From Bacteroides eggerthii (GTDB taxonomy: Bacteria > Bacteroidota > Bacteroidia > Bacteroidales > Bacteroidaceae), in NCBI RefSeq assembly GCF_025146565.1, contig NZ_CP102258.1:2760001-2824000 (forward strand): a DNA stretch of 64,000 bases, written 5' to 3'. A program made the translations under genes and the position numbers. Every line of letters begins with the position of its first letter. The stretch's first letter is position 1. Positions 42,712 through 52,400 of this stretch are shown here, one piece after another. The notes under the pieces are model-generated. The model made no database searches and was not told the DNA's origin. It saw only the letters and a list, made by a program, of their open reading frames with translations.

Positions 42712-43140
42712 ATGTTAAAACGATTTTTATTTCCTGTCAAGCCGGACGGCACTTTCATATCTGTCATATTATTAATAGTTAGAGTTGTATTTGGTGTTAT
42801 GCTCATGAATCATGGCATCGATAAGTGGGCAAACTATCAGGAACTTTCAGCCGTATTTCCCGATCCTCTCGGTATTGGCAGCCCTCTTTCTCTGGGGTTG
42901 GCTATATTCGGCGAGCTGGCCTGTTCAATGGCGTTCATCATAGGCTTTCTGTACAGGCTGGCTATGATTCCCATGATATTTACAATGTGTGTGGCTTTTT
43001 TCATAGTCCATGCCGATGACCCGTTTGCAGTAAAGGAACTTGCATTTGTTTACTTAGTGGTATTTGTGCTGGTGTACATTGTAGGACCGGGTAAATTCGC
43101 GGTAGACCGTTGGATTTCCAAATCCCTTTTTCGCAAATAG
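42712..43140 (+). CDS. DoxX-family membrane protein
   Basis: 142-residue protein with four hydrophobic helices. The helix-1 region LIVRVVFGVMLMNHGIDKWANY and the GLAIFGELACSMAFIIGFLYR segment are typical of the DoxX/DoxD family. Members are linked to quinone or thiosulfate oxidation or thiol stress, but the function here is open. It is probably co-transcribed with the NADH dehydrogenase. The ATG at 42712 is preferred to an upstream non-ATG in-frame start. Confidence 0.87.
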   Translation: MLKRFLFPVKPDGTFISVILLIVRVVFGVMLMNHGIDKWANYQELSAVFPDPLGIGSPLSLGLAIFGELACSMAFIIGFLYRLAMIPMIFTMCVAFFIVHADDPFAVKELAFVYLVVFVLVYIVGPGKFAVDRWISKSLFRK

Positions 43141-43189
43141 AGACAGATACGGCTCTTTTGTCTTACAAAGTGTAATTTTTTACGGCTTT

Positions 43190-43221
43190 TTTGTGTTCTT
43201 TTATAAAAATGGCTATATTTG
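43190..43221 (+). promoter_or_regulatory. promoter of the DUF3332 gene
   Basis: TTTG at 43190-43193 and TATATTTG at 43214-43221 with 20 bp between, 69 bp before the start codon. Confidence 0.6.
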
Positions 43222-43290
43222 CACTAATCTAAAAAAGGCTGGTTAAATACAACCTTAACAAAATATAGTAAAAAATAAAAGAAAGTGATT

Positions 43291-43845
43291 ATGAAAAAGT
43301 TCAATTTGAAATTGGCTGCAACTGTAATGGTATGCGGTGCTTTCCTTTTTAGTTCATGTATCGGTTCTTTCGGTTTGCATAGCAAACTGTTGAATTGGAA
43401 CCAGGGCATTGGCAATAAATTTGTCAATGAACTTGTTTTTCTGGCATTCAATATCATTCCGGTGTATGGCGTATGCTATTTGGCAGATGCTTTGGTTATC
43501 AACTCCATTGAATTCTGGAGTGGCAGCAACCCGATGGCAAGTGTCGGTGATGTTAAGAAAGTGAAAGGCGAAAACGGAAACTATTTGGTGGAAACCCTTG
43601 AAAACGGTTATTCTATCACGAAAGAGGGCGAAACTGCATCTATGGAGTTGATTTACGATAAAGACATGAATACTTGGAATGTCGTAGCAGACGGCGTAAG
43701 CACCGAACTCCTGCAGATGAACAACGACGGTACGGCACAGATCACTTTGCCCAATGGTGAGGATATGACTGTCACTTTGGATGCTCAAGGTATTTCTGCT
43801 GCTCGTCAGGCAACTATGGTCAACACCTATTACGCAGCACGTTGA
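43291..43845 (+). CDS. DUF3332 lipoprotein
   Basis: 184-residue protein of the DUF3332 family. The N-terminal signal ends in FLFSSCIGSF, a lipobox with Cys at about residue 23, so a lipoprotein is likely. A second hydrophobic stretch (VFLAFNIIPVYGVCYLADALVIN) follows within the first 75 residues. The rest is a soluble strand-rich part (NGYSITKEGETASMELIYDKDMNTW) ending in AARQATMVNTYYAAR. Function is unknown. It is a single gene with its own promoter and a shared bidirectional terminator. Confidence 0.82.
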   Translation: MKKFNLKLAATVMVCGAFLFSSCIGSFGLHSKLLNWNQGIGNKFVNELVFLAFNIIPVYGVCYLADALVINSIEFWSGSNPMASVGDVKKVKGENGNYLVETLENGYSITKEGETASMELIYDKDMNTWNVVADGVSTELLQMNNDGTAQITLPNGEDMTVTLDAQGISAARQATMVNTYYAAR

Positions 43846-43870
43846 GGATTGAAAATTAAGAACTAAATAG

Positions 43871-43914
43871 AAAGGCTACGCGCAATGTTTCCAAAGAAAC
43901 CGCGCGTAGCCTTT
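43871..43914. terminator. bidirectional terminator between the DUF3332 and tamL genes
   Basis: AAAGGCTACGCGC pairs with GCGCGTAGCCTTT, 13 bp, with an 18-nt loop. Confidence 0.85.
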
Positions 43915-43920
43915 ACTGTT

Positions 43921-46233
43921 TTAGAATGGATATCCCACAGCAAAGTGGAAAGCAAAATCACGACTGAATTTGGGATGTATAATAGGGAAATGTTCTTTCC
44001 TGTTACTGAACACAGGATTGATAGCTTTCATGCCGCCGTCAAAACGCAGGACAAAGAAGTCCAAATCCAACCGCAGGCCCAACCCGTAGGCCACTGCTAT
44101 CTGCTTATAGAATTTGTTGAATTCAAATTTGCCGCCCGGCTGATCTTTGTAATCACGCAGCGTCCAAATGTTACCCGCATCCACAAAGACTGCTCCTCTG
44201 AATTTCCAGAAAAGACGTGTACGGTACTCGACACTTGCATCCAACTTAACATCCCCCGACTGATTCATGAAATTTCCGTCACCGGGAAAAACGCCCGGAC
44301 CTAAGTCACGTACCGACCAGCCGCGTACACTGTTGGCGCCACCGGAGAAGTAACGCTTCTCAAAAGGCACAATGGTTGCATTGCCGTATGGTACGGCTAT
44401 CCCTGCCCCTACATGGAATGCGATGGAGTTGCGATTGTCGATGACTATGTTCTTGGCAAAATCAAAATCTCCCTTTATATATTGTGCGAATGGGATACTT
44501 AGCAATGAATACTCCCCGTCTTCATTCTTTTTCATATCAGCCATTTTGGCAACTGCATACAGAAGATTACCTGCTGACTCAAAATTAACGCGAATGGAAT
44601 ACGAGTTGCCGATTATTGTATTATTCATCAATGCCTGCCCTGCGCTATTGTACGTGTAGCTGTATCCTGTGCGGACAATCAGGCGGTCGTCATAGTTGTA
44701 TTTTAAGATATAATTCTGTTCGTTGTTCAGGTATTTGTCACGAAACTCCTGTGAAATGGAAGGCATGTACAGATAGTTTATGTCCAACAGGTCGATGCGG
44801 TGCTGTGCACGCTGGCGTTGCAATCCCCACTTATAGCTCCAATTGGCAGAAGCGATGATACGCGAAAACTCCGGTCGTATCTGATAATTATACTGCACAC
44901 CGAACTCCGTAGTGGCACGTATCTTCCGACGGAAATCGTTGGACAGGAAAGGAAAAAGGAAACGCGGGAAGTTGATCGTCGCCTCTGCCCCCAATTCAGT
45001 GTAATCCTCGTGGTTATAACCGCCTTGCAGACCTGATACCGCTTCGTAAGCGCCACGTAGTTTTATCATAAAAGTTTCAGAACCTTTGAACATATTCCTG
45101 TTCTGGAACGATACCGATGCAGCCGCCCCCAAGTCTCCGGCAGAATTGGTTCCTTCCAACTCGAACGATACCGACTGGTACTTACTCTTTGTCAGCATTA
45201 CGTAAGCATTCAGTTTGGAAGTATCGCCAACCTGTGTCTCGAAAAAGCGGATATTAGTATATTTCAAAGCCTGCAAACGTCCGAAATTGGAGTATGTCCG
45301 CTGTACGTCCGGTTCGTTGTACAAACTTCCCGGTGTAATGCGCAGGTTATTCGTCAGGACTTTCGGACGCAGATAGAGTTTGTCCTTATAGTATATGGGG
45401 AAACCCTTGTAATGTATGGAGTCGTTTATTTCTATGCTGCTCAAGGCGGATGACTCCAATACATTATAGTCCGTAATGAAGTTCACCTTATTGATGTAAT
45501 ACTGGCGATGATTTTGCGGAGTATTGTCATTATGCTGCCGAAACGGTGCCAAGTGCATAGTAACATCCACCTGATAAGTGTTCCTCACCGTATCTGCCGT
45601 ATAGGAGATATATTCTTTATTAAATTTATAATATCCGTTGCGAAGCAGGTTGTCCGTAATGCGCTGCCGTTCCGCATCCAGGCGATTTACATCGAAATAC
45701 ATGCCTTCCGTCAAATAGGTATCTGCCGAATCCTGCCGCATGTATTCTCTGATTTTCTCGTCCTTGATGTCATATTTGAGGGAACGTATCTTGTAGGGCT
45801 TTCCGCTGGAAACCTTATAAGTCAGTTTCAGCTTCTTCTTTTTTATGTGCGTGACAGGTTCTACAACTGCTCCCATATAGCCCATATTTTGCATGGCCTT
45901 TGTCATTTCCTCACTGGAGCGTTCCGTTTCTTCTTCTTTATATATGACCGGAGCATCTCCCATTCTTCGTAAAGTGCGGTTTATCCAACTTGCAGAATCC
46001 CTCCCCGACCAGTTATAGACGTACAACTGTGTCTTTATCAGGCTGAACCATTTGGAATTCGGATTTTGACGGACATACATCGAGAGGCTGGAAGGTTTGA
46101 TTTCCCTGTTGTCCGTTTGTATGCGCACCTCGTCCAATAAATATGAACCTTCCGGCACATATTTCGTGGCAGAACATGAAGCTAATAAAAGTATGGCGGT
46201 AGCAAATAGTGCGTAGCGAAAGCCTTTCTTCAT
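43921..46233 (-). CDS. tamL: TamL-like BamA/TamA-family outer-membrane lipoprotein
   Basis: 770-residue Omp85-superfamily protein. Unlike TamA it starts with a lipoprotein signal (LFATAILLLASCSATKYVPEG, Cys at about residue 20), the feature that defines TamL of Bacteroidetes. POTRA-like domains span about residues 25-370. The C-terminal 16-strand barrel (about 370-770) contains the VRGW motif (GGANSVRGWSVRDLGPG) that corresponds to the Omp85 VRGF loop, and ends with a terminal Phe. It should assemble outer-membrane proteins together with a TamB-like partner, not present here. Confidence 0.9.
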   Translation of the reverse strand: MKKGFRYALFATAILLLASCSATKYVPEGSYLLDEVRIQTDNREIKPSSLSMYVRQNPNSKWFSLIKTQLYVYNWSGRDSASWINRTLRRMGDAPVIYKEEETERSSEEMTKAMQNMGYMGAVVEPVTHIKKKKLKLTYKVSSGKPYKIRSLKYDIKDEKIREYMRQDSADTYLTEGMYFDVNRLDAERQRITDNLLRNGYYKFNKEYISYTADTVRNTYQVDVTMHLAPFRQHNDNTPQNHRQYYINKVNFITDYNVLESSALSSIEINDSIHYKGFPIYYKDKLYLRPKVLTNNLRITPGSLYNEPDVQRTYSNFGRLQALKYTNIRFFETQVGDTSKLNAYVMLTKSKYQSVSFELEGTNSAGDLGAAASVSFQNRNMFKGSETFMIKLRGAYEAVSGLQGGYNHEDYTELGAEATINFPRFLFPFLSNDFRRKIRATTEFGVQYNYQIRPEFSRIIASANWSYKWGLQRQRAQHRIDLLDINYLYMPSISQEFRDKYLNNEQNYILKYNYDDRLIVRTGYSYTYNSAGQALMNNTIIGNSYSIRVNFESAGNLLYAVAKMADMKKNEDGEYSLLSIPFAQYIKGDFDFAKNIVIDNRNSIAFHVGAGIAVPYGNATIVPFEKRYFSGGANSVRGWSVRDLGPGVFPGDGNFMNQSGDVKLDASVEYRTRLFWKFRGAVFVDAGNIWTLRDYKDQPGGKFEFNKFYKQIAVAYGLGLRLDLDFFVLRFDGGMKAINPVFSNRKEHFPIIHPKFSRDFAFHFAVGYPF

Positions 46234-46263
46234 ACTGGATTATTAATTGCGCATAAATTACTG

Positions 46264-46271
46264 CAAATATA
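46264..46271 (-). promoter_or_regulatory. -7 promoter box of tamL
   Basis: TATATTTG on the minus strand with CAAA (minus TTTG) at 46293-46296, 21 bp apart. It interleaves with the trmH-family promoter on the other strand. Confidence 0.55.
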
Positions 46272-46283
46272 GAAATAATCGTG

Positions 46284-46291
46284 TACTTTTG
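46284..46291 (+). promoter_or_regulatory. -7 promoter box of the TrmH-family gene
   Basis: TACTTTTG, 21 bp before the ATG at 46313; it rules out an in-frame ATG at 46247. Confidence 0.55.
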
Positions 46292-46312
46292 CCAAATAAA
46301 ACCAAACAACTT

Positions 46313-47074
46313 ATGGCACTAAGTAAGAATCGTATTAAATATATCCGTTCATTGGAGTTGAAGAAGAACCGCAAGGCTGATAAAGTGTTTCTGGCAGAGG
46401 GTCCGAAGCTGGTAGGCGATTTATTGGGGCATTTCCGTTGCCGCTTCCTGATTGCAACCGCTGAATGGCTTTCCGCACACCGGCAGCTGCCGGTGGAAGA
46501 TATAACCGAGGTCTCCGAAAAAGAACTCTCATGCGCCAGTCTTTTGAAAACTCCCCAACAGGTGCTCGCTGTTTTTGAACAGCCGGATGAGGTAATGGAT
46601 GCTTCCGTTGTAGCCCACTCCCTTTGTCTGGCGCTGGATGACGTGCAGGATCCCGGTAATCTGGGAACCATAATCCGGCTGGCCGATTGGTTTGGAATAG
46701 AACATATCTTCTGCTCGCCCAATACCGTGGATGCCTACAATCCCAAGACCATACAGGCCACTATGGGGGGCATAGCAAGGGTGAAACTGCATTATACTTC
46801 CCTGCCCGGGCTGATTGGCTCTTTGAAAGACATACCGGTATACGGCACTTTCCTGGACGGAGAAAATATGTACACGCAACCACTCTCTGCCCATGGACTG
46901 ATAGTTATGGGGAATGAGGGCAACGGCATAGGGAATGAGGTGAAGCAACTTATCAACCGGAAACTTTATATTCCCAATTATCCGTCGACACGTGAAACTT
47001 CCGAATCTTTGAATGTTGCTATTGCTACCGCAGTAGTCTGTGCCGAGTTCCGGCGACAGGCAGCATTGTTGTAA
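46313..47074 (+). CDS. TrmH/SpoU-family RNA 2'-O-methyltransferase
   Basis: 253-residue SPOUT methyltransferase. An N-terminal substrate-binding domain (IKYIRSLELKKNRKADKVFLAEGPK) precedes the SpoU fold. The catalytic knot motifs are DDVQDPGNLGTIIRLADWFG (motif 1), IVMGNEGNGIG (motif 2) and IPNYPSTRETSESLNVAIATAVVC (motif 3). It resembles RlmB/YsgA-type rRNA methyltransferases; the target nucleotide is unknown. Its last 50 bp overlap the end of the convergent hypothetical gene. Confidence 0.9.
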   Translation: MALSKNRIKYIRSLELKKNRKADKVFLAEGPKLVGDLLGHFRCRFLIATAEWLSAHRQLPVEDITEVSEKELSCASLLKTPQQVLAVFEQPDEVMDASVVAHSLCLALDDVQDPGNLGTIIRLADWFGIEHIFCSPNTVDAYNPKTIQATMGGIARVKLHYTSLPGLIGSLKDIPVYGTFLDGENMYTQPLSAHGLIVMGNEGNGIGNEVKQLINRKLYIPNYPSTRETSESLNVAIATAVVCAEFRRQAALL

Positions 47075-47429
47075 TGTCAAAATTGGAGAAATAGACAGGT
47101 AAGAGTTGGCAACGCCCTTCAATAGAGGGCGGAAGAGCCATTAATAAATTCTGAGGGAATTTTACTAAAATTCTTGTAGAATTATAGTAAAATTCCGCGG
47201 ACGTTTTACTGTAATTTTGTGGAGCATTTACTAAGGGGGAATTTGTGTCAAGTTCTTTCAATTCATCTTGCGTCAAAAGAACGATTGCTCCCGGCAGCCA
47301 TTCCACGTTTTCTATCTCTTCCGTTAATGGAAATATACGTACAACGCTCCCCTCTTCCGTTTCCACCGCATATTGTTTTAAATAACCGTATGCAGGCAGG
47401 AATAAAAAGTGTGATGCGAAGCGTTTCAT
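47025..47429 (-). CDS. hypothetical protein whose C-terminal half reads through a 22-bp repeat array
   Basis: 134-residue protein not assigned to a named family. The first about 60 residues look like a real conserved domain (MKRFASHFLFLPAYGYLK..., then EEIENVEWLPGAIVLLTQDELKEL). Residues about 62-98 are encoded by repeat array B (47135-47244), whose 22-bp period cycles through the reading frames, so the protein shows no repeat. The start codon abuts the stop of the DUF4296 gene and it is last in the ileS operon. The final 50 bp overlap the trmH-family gene on the other strand. The original protein may have ended near residue 60. Confidence 0.65.
   Translation of the reverse strand: MKRFASHFLFLPAYGYLKQYAVETEEGSVVRIFPLTEEIENVEWLPGAIVLLTQDELKELDTNSPLVNAPQNYSKTSAEFYYNSTRILVKFPQNLLMALPPSIEGRCQLLPVYFSNFDITTMLPVAGTRHRLLR
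47135..47244. repeat. 22-bp palindromic repeat array B (GAATT/AATTC type)
   Basis: Five units start at 47135, 47157, 47179, 47201 and 47223, exactly 22 bp apart. Unit 2 is a perfect odd 17-bp palindrome (GAATTTTACTAAAATTC) plus spacer TTGTA. Unit 3 is nearly so, and the outer units are degenerate. Unit 1 (GAGCC-ATTAATA-AATTC) closely resembles unit 1 of array A (GCGCT-ATTAATA-AATTA). Confidence 0.75.
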
Positions 47430-48368
47430 TTACTTTTCGGTAGTTTGGCGTAATCGCGGGCGAGGGCGCATTTCCGGACGGCGGGCATTGTTCTGCTCTA
47501 CATCCTGTTCTTTCACTTCTGCCGGCTTGCTCAAAACCGTATCTTTCTTCACCACTTTGTCGTCGGTAGGCTTAAGGCTCTCTTTGTCGGCATTAAACAG
47601 GGTGTCTGTTGCATGATAACGCATCAGGCTGATACGATCCGTCAATATACTCTGTGCAGATGTTTGCACCGGATAATAGATAAAGCCGCGTATTTCTTTG
47701 ATTTCTCCCAGCGTATCGGCAAACAATGATATGGTTTCTGTACCCGATTGCTTTATTCTCCGCATATCGTTCAGTGTGTCTTTTGCATAAAGGATCTGCA
47801 TTGCCATTAACGGTGCATGCAGGCTGTCGGGGACTCCGTTCAGGAAACGGAAGCGAACAGTCCATTTGAGCGTATCCCGATCCTTGAAATTCGTATCCGA
47901 AGGAAGTGCAAAGGTCAGCTTGTTGTCCAACGACATTCCGGTCAGATGATAGATGTGCCGTCCTATCCATACGTCGATGCTATCGCCCGGAAGAGATTCT
48001 TTGGGCTTGTTGTCGCGCAGGGCAATTAGATGATTGATGCCGTCTCTTTCGGCCTTTAACCGTTGATTAACTTTTTCGTAGACTTTTGTGAGAGCATCCG
48101 GGTGGCGGGCATACCACACCATTGAGGAATCGAAATCGGCTTGGGTGATGCCATGTTTCTTGTAGACCGATTCAATATATAGCACTCGCTTGTAGCTGTC
48201 GCTATACGGAACCTCCTCTCCCATTGCCTTTGCAATGTGGAAGTCATAGAGTACGTTTTCCATTTTGGCGTCCGGTATGACTGTTTCAGGTCTTTTCACC
48301 TGGCACGCTGTCAGACTGAACGCCAAAAGGATTACGCTATACCATTGAATCCGTTTTTTCCTTTTCAT
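47430..48368 (-). CDS. DUF4296 lipoprotein
   Basis: 312-residue Bacteroidetes-specific lipoprotein. The signal WYSVILLAFSLTACQ has the lipobox Cys at about residue 22. The DUF4296 region follows (PDAKMENVLYDFHIAKAMG, then KRVLYIESVYKKHGITQADFDSSMVWYARHP). The remainder is a long strand-rich part of unknown fold, and the C-terminus is basic and Pro/Arg-rich (RRPEMRPRPRLRQ). It overlaps lspA by 4 bp; coupling with the signal peptidase that matures lipoproteins is a recurrent arrangement in this phylum as I know it. Function is unknown. Confidence 0.85.
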   Translation of the reverse strand: MKRKKRIQWYSVILLAFSLTACQVKRPETVIPDAKMENVLYDFHIAKAMGEEVPYSDSYKRVLYIESVYKKHGITQADFDSSMVWYARHPDALTKVYEKVNQRLKAERDGINHLIALRDNKPKESLPGDSIDVWIGRHIYHLTGMSLDNKLTFALPSDTNFKDRDTLKWTVRFRFLNGVPDSLHAPLMAMQILYAKDTLNDMRRIKQSGTETISLFADTLGEIKEIRGFIYYPVQTSAQSILTDRISLMRYHATDTLFNADKESLKPTDDKVVKKDTVLSKPAEVKEQDVEQNNARRPEMRPRPRLRQTTEK

Positions 48369-48994
48369 GATTTCTTTATAACATGATAGGAATCATTCAA
48401 ATATTTACTGTAAAACAACAACAGAGCTATAATTCCGCAACTGATTGCTGCATCGGCAAAGTTGAAAATCGGACTGAAAAAAATGAAATGCTTTCCACCT
48501 ATGAACGGCATCCACGTGGGCCAGTTCGTTTCGATAATAGGGAAATAGAACATATCGACCACTTTGCCATATAGCAACGGAGCGTATCCGCCGCCTTCAG
48601 GCATAAAGGTTGCCAGTTGTGAATAGGTGCTTTCATTAAAGAGCACTCCGTAGAATACACTGTCGATGATATTGCCTAATGCTCCCGTCAGGATGAGTGA
48701 AACACAGACAATAAACCCTGTTTTCATTCCATGTTTTACGAACTTGTACAGAAACCAGCCTATAACTCCTACTGCTACGATTCGAAATGAAGTGAGGAAT
48801 AGTTTTCCGAATATCTCCAAGCCGAAAGCCATGCCATTGTTCTCGGTGAAGTAGATATAAAACCAATCAGTGATGCGTATGCTCTCATGCCAATACATGT
48901 GTGTCTTAACAATCACTTTAATTACCTGGTCGATAATCAGTACCGAGAATATAACAAGTAAGGCTATCCGTCCTTTCGTGAAAAAATTCTTCAT
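48365..48994 (-). CDS. lspA: lipoprotein signal peptidase
   Basis: 209-residue inner-membrane aspartyl protease that cleaves prolipoproteins. Four membrane helices are visible. The two catalytic aspartates lie in the conserved GALGNIIDSVFYG and FNFADAAISCG motifs. An early FYIYFTENNGMAFG motif is also typical. It is somewhat longer than E. coli LspA because of a loop between helices 3 and 4 (ATFMPEGGGYAPLLYG), common in Bacteroidetes. It lies 2 bp after the DksA-like gene and overlaps the DUF4296 gene. Confidence 0.95.
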   Translation of the reverse strand: MKNFFTKGRIALLVIFSVLIIDQVIKVIVKTHMYWHESIRITDWFYIYFTENNGMAFGLEIFGKLFLTSFRIVAVGVIGWFLYKFVKHGMKTGFIVCVSLILTGALGNIIDSVFYGVLFNESTYSQLATFMPEGGGYAPLLYGKVVDMFYFPIIETNWPTWMPFIGGKHFIFFSPIFNFADAAISCGIIALLLFYSKYLNDSYHVIKKS

Positions 48995-48996
48995 CC

Positions 48997-49377
48997 TTAT
49001 TTCTTGCCGTTGTTTTTAGCTTCGATGCTTAATGTTGCATGAGGCACTGCACGCAGGCGCTCGGCAGGAATCAACTTACCTGTTTCGCGGCAAATACCAT
49101 ACGTTTTGTTCTCAATACGTACCAGAGCTGCCTGTAAACCCTGAATGAACTTCAGCTGGCGTTGCGCCAGACGTGTCGTTTCTTCCTTGGATAAGGTATT
49201 GGCTCCTTCTTCCAGTACTTTGTATGTAGGAGATGTATCGTCGGTATCATTACCGTCTGCACCTGTCAGGCTGGCCTTCAACAATTCATAATCGCGTTGA
49301 GCCAACTCCAACTTTTCCATAATAATGGCGCGGAATTCTTCCAATTCAGCATCCGAATATCTTGTTTTTTCTGCCAT
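48997..49377 (-). CDS. TraR/DksA-family protein with degenerate zinc finger
   Basis: 126-residue DksA/TraR-type regulator that would bind in the RNA polymerase secondary channel. The N-terminal helical hairpin (residues 1-85) includes acidic turns (GADGNDTDDTSPT). The C-terminal finger reads YGICRETGKLIPAERLRAVPHAT, where canonical proteins have four cysteines; only one Cys remains, so zinc is probably not bound. The flanking pattern is otherwise conserved. It sits between ileS and lspA in one operon. Confidence 0.87.
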   Translation of the reverse strand: MAEKTRYSDAELEEFRAIIMEKLELAQRDYELLKASLTGADGNDTDDTSPTYKVLEEGANTLSKEETTRLAQRQLKFIQGLQAALVRIENKTYGICRETGKLIPAERLRAVPHATLSIEAKNNGKK

Positions 49378-49410
49378 AACTTTACGTGTTTAATCGTTAG
49401 TATTAATAAT

Positions 49411-52400
49411 CTATTCTTTTACAACGCTTACATACAGTTTGAAATCATCGAACTCGAGTTCCGTACCGCTTTCTACACCGTCTGTCAGCGTCAGTGAGGT
49501 TCCTAAAACCTGGTTACAAATATAATCTTTATATTCATTTACCGCATCATCTGTTTGCGGATTTTTTGATAATGTAATCTTTATTTTATCCGTTATCTCG
49601 AAACCACTCGATTTACGGATATTCTGAATACGATTCACCAATTCGCGGGCAATACCCTCGCGGCGGAGTTCCTCGGTGATGGTAACTTCCAGAGCAACGG
49701 TGAGTTTACCTTCATTGGCAACCAGCCAGCCTGGAATATCCTCACTGAATATCTCCACATCGGATGTCTCTATTACAGCTTCCGCACCATCCAGGTTCAA
49801 CGTATAAGCGCCGTTCTTCTCCAGTTCGGCAATGGCTTCCTGTGACATTCCGGCAACGGCTGCGGCAACAGCTTTCATCTGCTTGCCGAATTTCGGGCCG
49901 AGTTTCTTGAAGTCGCACTTCACTTTCTTCACGAGCACACCGGCAGCACCGTCCACAAACTGGATTTCCTTTACGTTCACCTCGTTCATGATAAGCGCTT
50001 TTACAGCCTCAATGTGGGCACGTTGCTCTTCGTCTACCACCGGAACCATGATGCATTGCAAAGGCTGGCGCACCTTGATGTTCACCTTACGGCGCAAAGC
50101 CAATACCATAGAGGTTACGTCTTGTGCCATTTGCATGCGGGCTTCCAGCTCTTTGTCTATTATCTCTTCTTTGCATTCAGGGAATTTAGCCAAATGAACG
50201 GAAACTACGTTGTCGCGCCCGGTAGCTGCCGTCAGGTCAGAGTAGAGCATATCCGCATAGAATGGAGCGATAGGAGCCATTAGTTTGGCTACGGTTTCCA
50301 AACAGGTATAGAGCGTCTGGAAAGCAGACAGCTTGTCTTGTGTCATACCACCACCCCAGAAACGTTTACGATTCAGACGGACGTACCAGTTTGAAAGGTT
50401 ATCGTTCACGAAATCCGAAATCAGGCGTCCGGCTTTAGTCGGCTCATATTCGTTGTAACAGTTGTCCACGTCTTTCACCAGTGTATTCAGTACGGAAAGA
50501 ATCCAACGGTCTATTTCCGGACGTTCTGCCATGGGAACATCTGCCTCTTTGTATTCAAATCCGTCCACATTGGCATAAAGGGCGAAGAAAGAATACGTAT
50601 TATATAAGGTACCGAAGAATTTGCGGCGAACTTCCTCCACTCCGTCTACGTCAAACTTCAGGTTGTCCCATGGTGAAGAGTTGGTTATCATGTACCAACG
50701 CAAGGGGTCGGAACCGTATTTTTCGATGGTTGAGAACGGGTCTACGGCATTGCCCAAACGTTTGGACATCTTATTGCCATTCTTGTCGAGCACCAGACCA
50801 TTTGAAATCACAGCCTTATAGGAAATGCTGTCGAACACCATTGTTGCGATGGCATGTAGTGTAAAGAACCAGCCACGTGTCTGGTCCACACCTTCTGCTA
50901 TGAAATCGGCAGGATATACCTGGTGGCTGTCAAGCAACTCTTTATTCTCAAACGGATAGTGTATCTGTGCATACGGCATGGAACCGGAGTCAAACCATAC
51001 GTCAATCAAGTCTGATTCGCGTTTCATGGGCTTTCCGCCTTTGGAAACGAGAATAATATCGTCCACGTAAGGACGATGAAGGTCTATCTTGTCGTAATTA
51101 TCCTGTGTATATACACCGGGCTGGAAACCTTTCTCCTTATATGGATTGGACGACATCAGTCCGGCTGCAACGGATTTCTCTATTTCGTTGTAAAGCTCCT
51201 CTACGGATTCGATGCATTTTTCCTCATCGCCGTCTTCCGTACGCCAAATAGGCAACGGAGTACCCCAGTAGCGTGAACGGCTCAGATTCCAGTCGTTCAA
51301 GTTTTCCAGCCACTTGCCGAAACGTCCGGTACCGGTGCTTTCCGGCTTCCAATTGATGGTCTTGTTCAGCTCTATCATGCGCTCCTTGCAGGCAGTGCTG
51401 CGGATGAACCAGCTATCCAGCGGATAGTACAATACAGGCTTGTCAGTACGCCAACAGTGCGGATAGTTGTGCACGTGCTTCTCTATTTTGAAGGCCTGGT
51501 TAGCGGCTTTCATCATCATGCAGATGTAAATATCAAGTGTCTCGGCTGCCTGTGCGGCTTTCTCGTCATACTTGCCGTCAACTGTAAATTGCGGATCGTA
51601 AGCATTCTTCACCCAGCGGCCTTGATATTCTTTATATGCGTCTACATTGACACATTCTTTCACAAACTTTTCGTCCAGTTCATCCAGTAAATAGAACTTA
51701 CCGGTAAGGTCTACCATAGGACGCGTTTCACCACGCTTGTTAATCATGAACAAGGAAGGGATGCCTGCTGCGCGGGCCACAAAAGCATCATCTGCACCGA
51801 ATGTCGGAGCGATGTGCACGATACCCGTACCGTCTTCTGTGGTTACGTAGTCACCGAGGATTACACGAAAGCCTTTGTCGCTGACACTCCAATTTCCCTC
51901 ATTATCCACATCTACCGGTTTCACCCACGGAATGAGCTGTTCATATTCCATTCCTGCCAATTCCGGACCTTTGTACTCGCCTACAACCTTAAACGGAATC
52001 AGTTTGTCTCCCGGCTTATAATCCTCTAATACAAGATCTTCCGCCTTTTTGTTGAAGTGAGTGTAGAGTAGAGCTTTAGCAAGTACCACAGTCATCTTTT
52101 CCCCCGTATAACCGTTGTAGGTCTGTACGGCTACGTAGTCTATTTTCGGACCTACGCAGAGAGCTGTATTTGAGGGTAATGTCCAAGGAGTCGTGGTCCA
52201 TGCCAAGAAATAAGGAGTACCCCACTCTGTCATTTCAGGCTTCGGGTTCTTCATCTTGAACTGTCCTACTACGGTAGTGTCTTTTACATCACGATAGCAC
52301 CCGGGCTGGTTCAACTCATGCGAACTCAAACCGGTTCCTGCAGCCGGAGAATACGGCTGTATGGTATATCCTTTATAAAGGAGTCCTTTTTTATGAAGCT

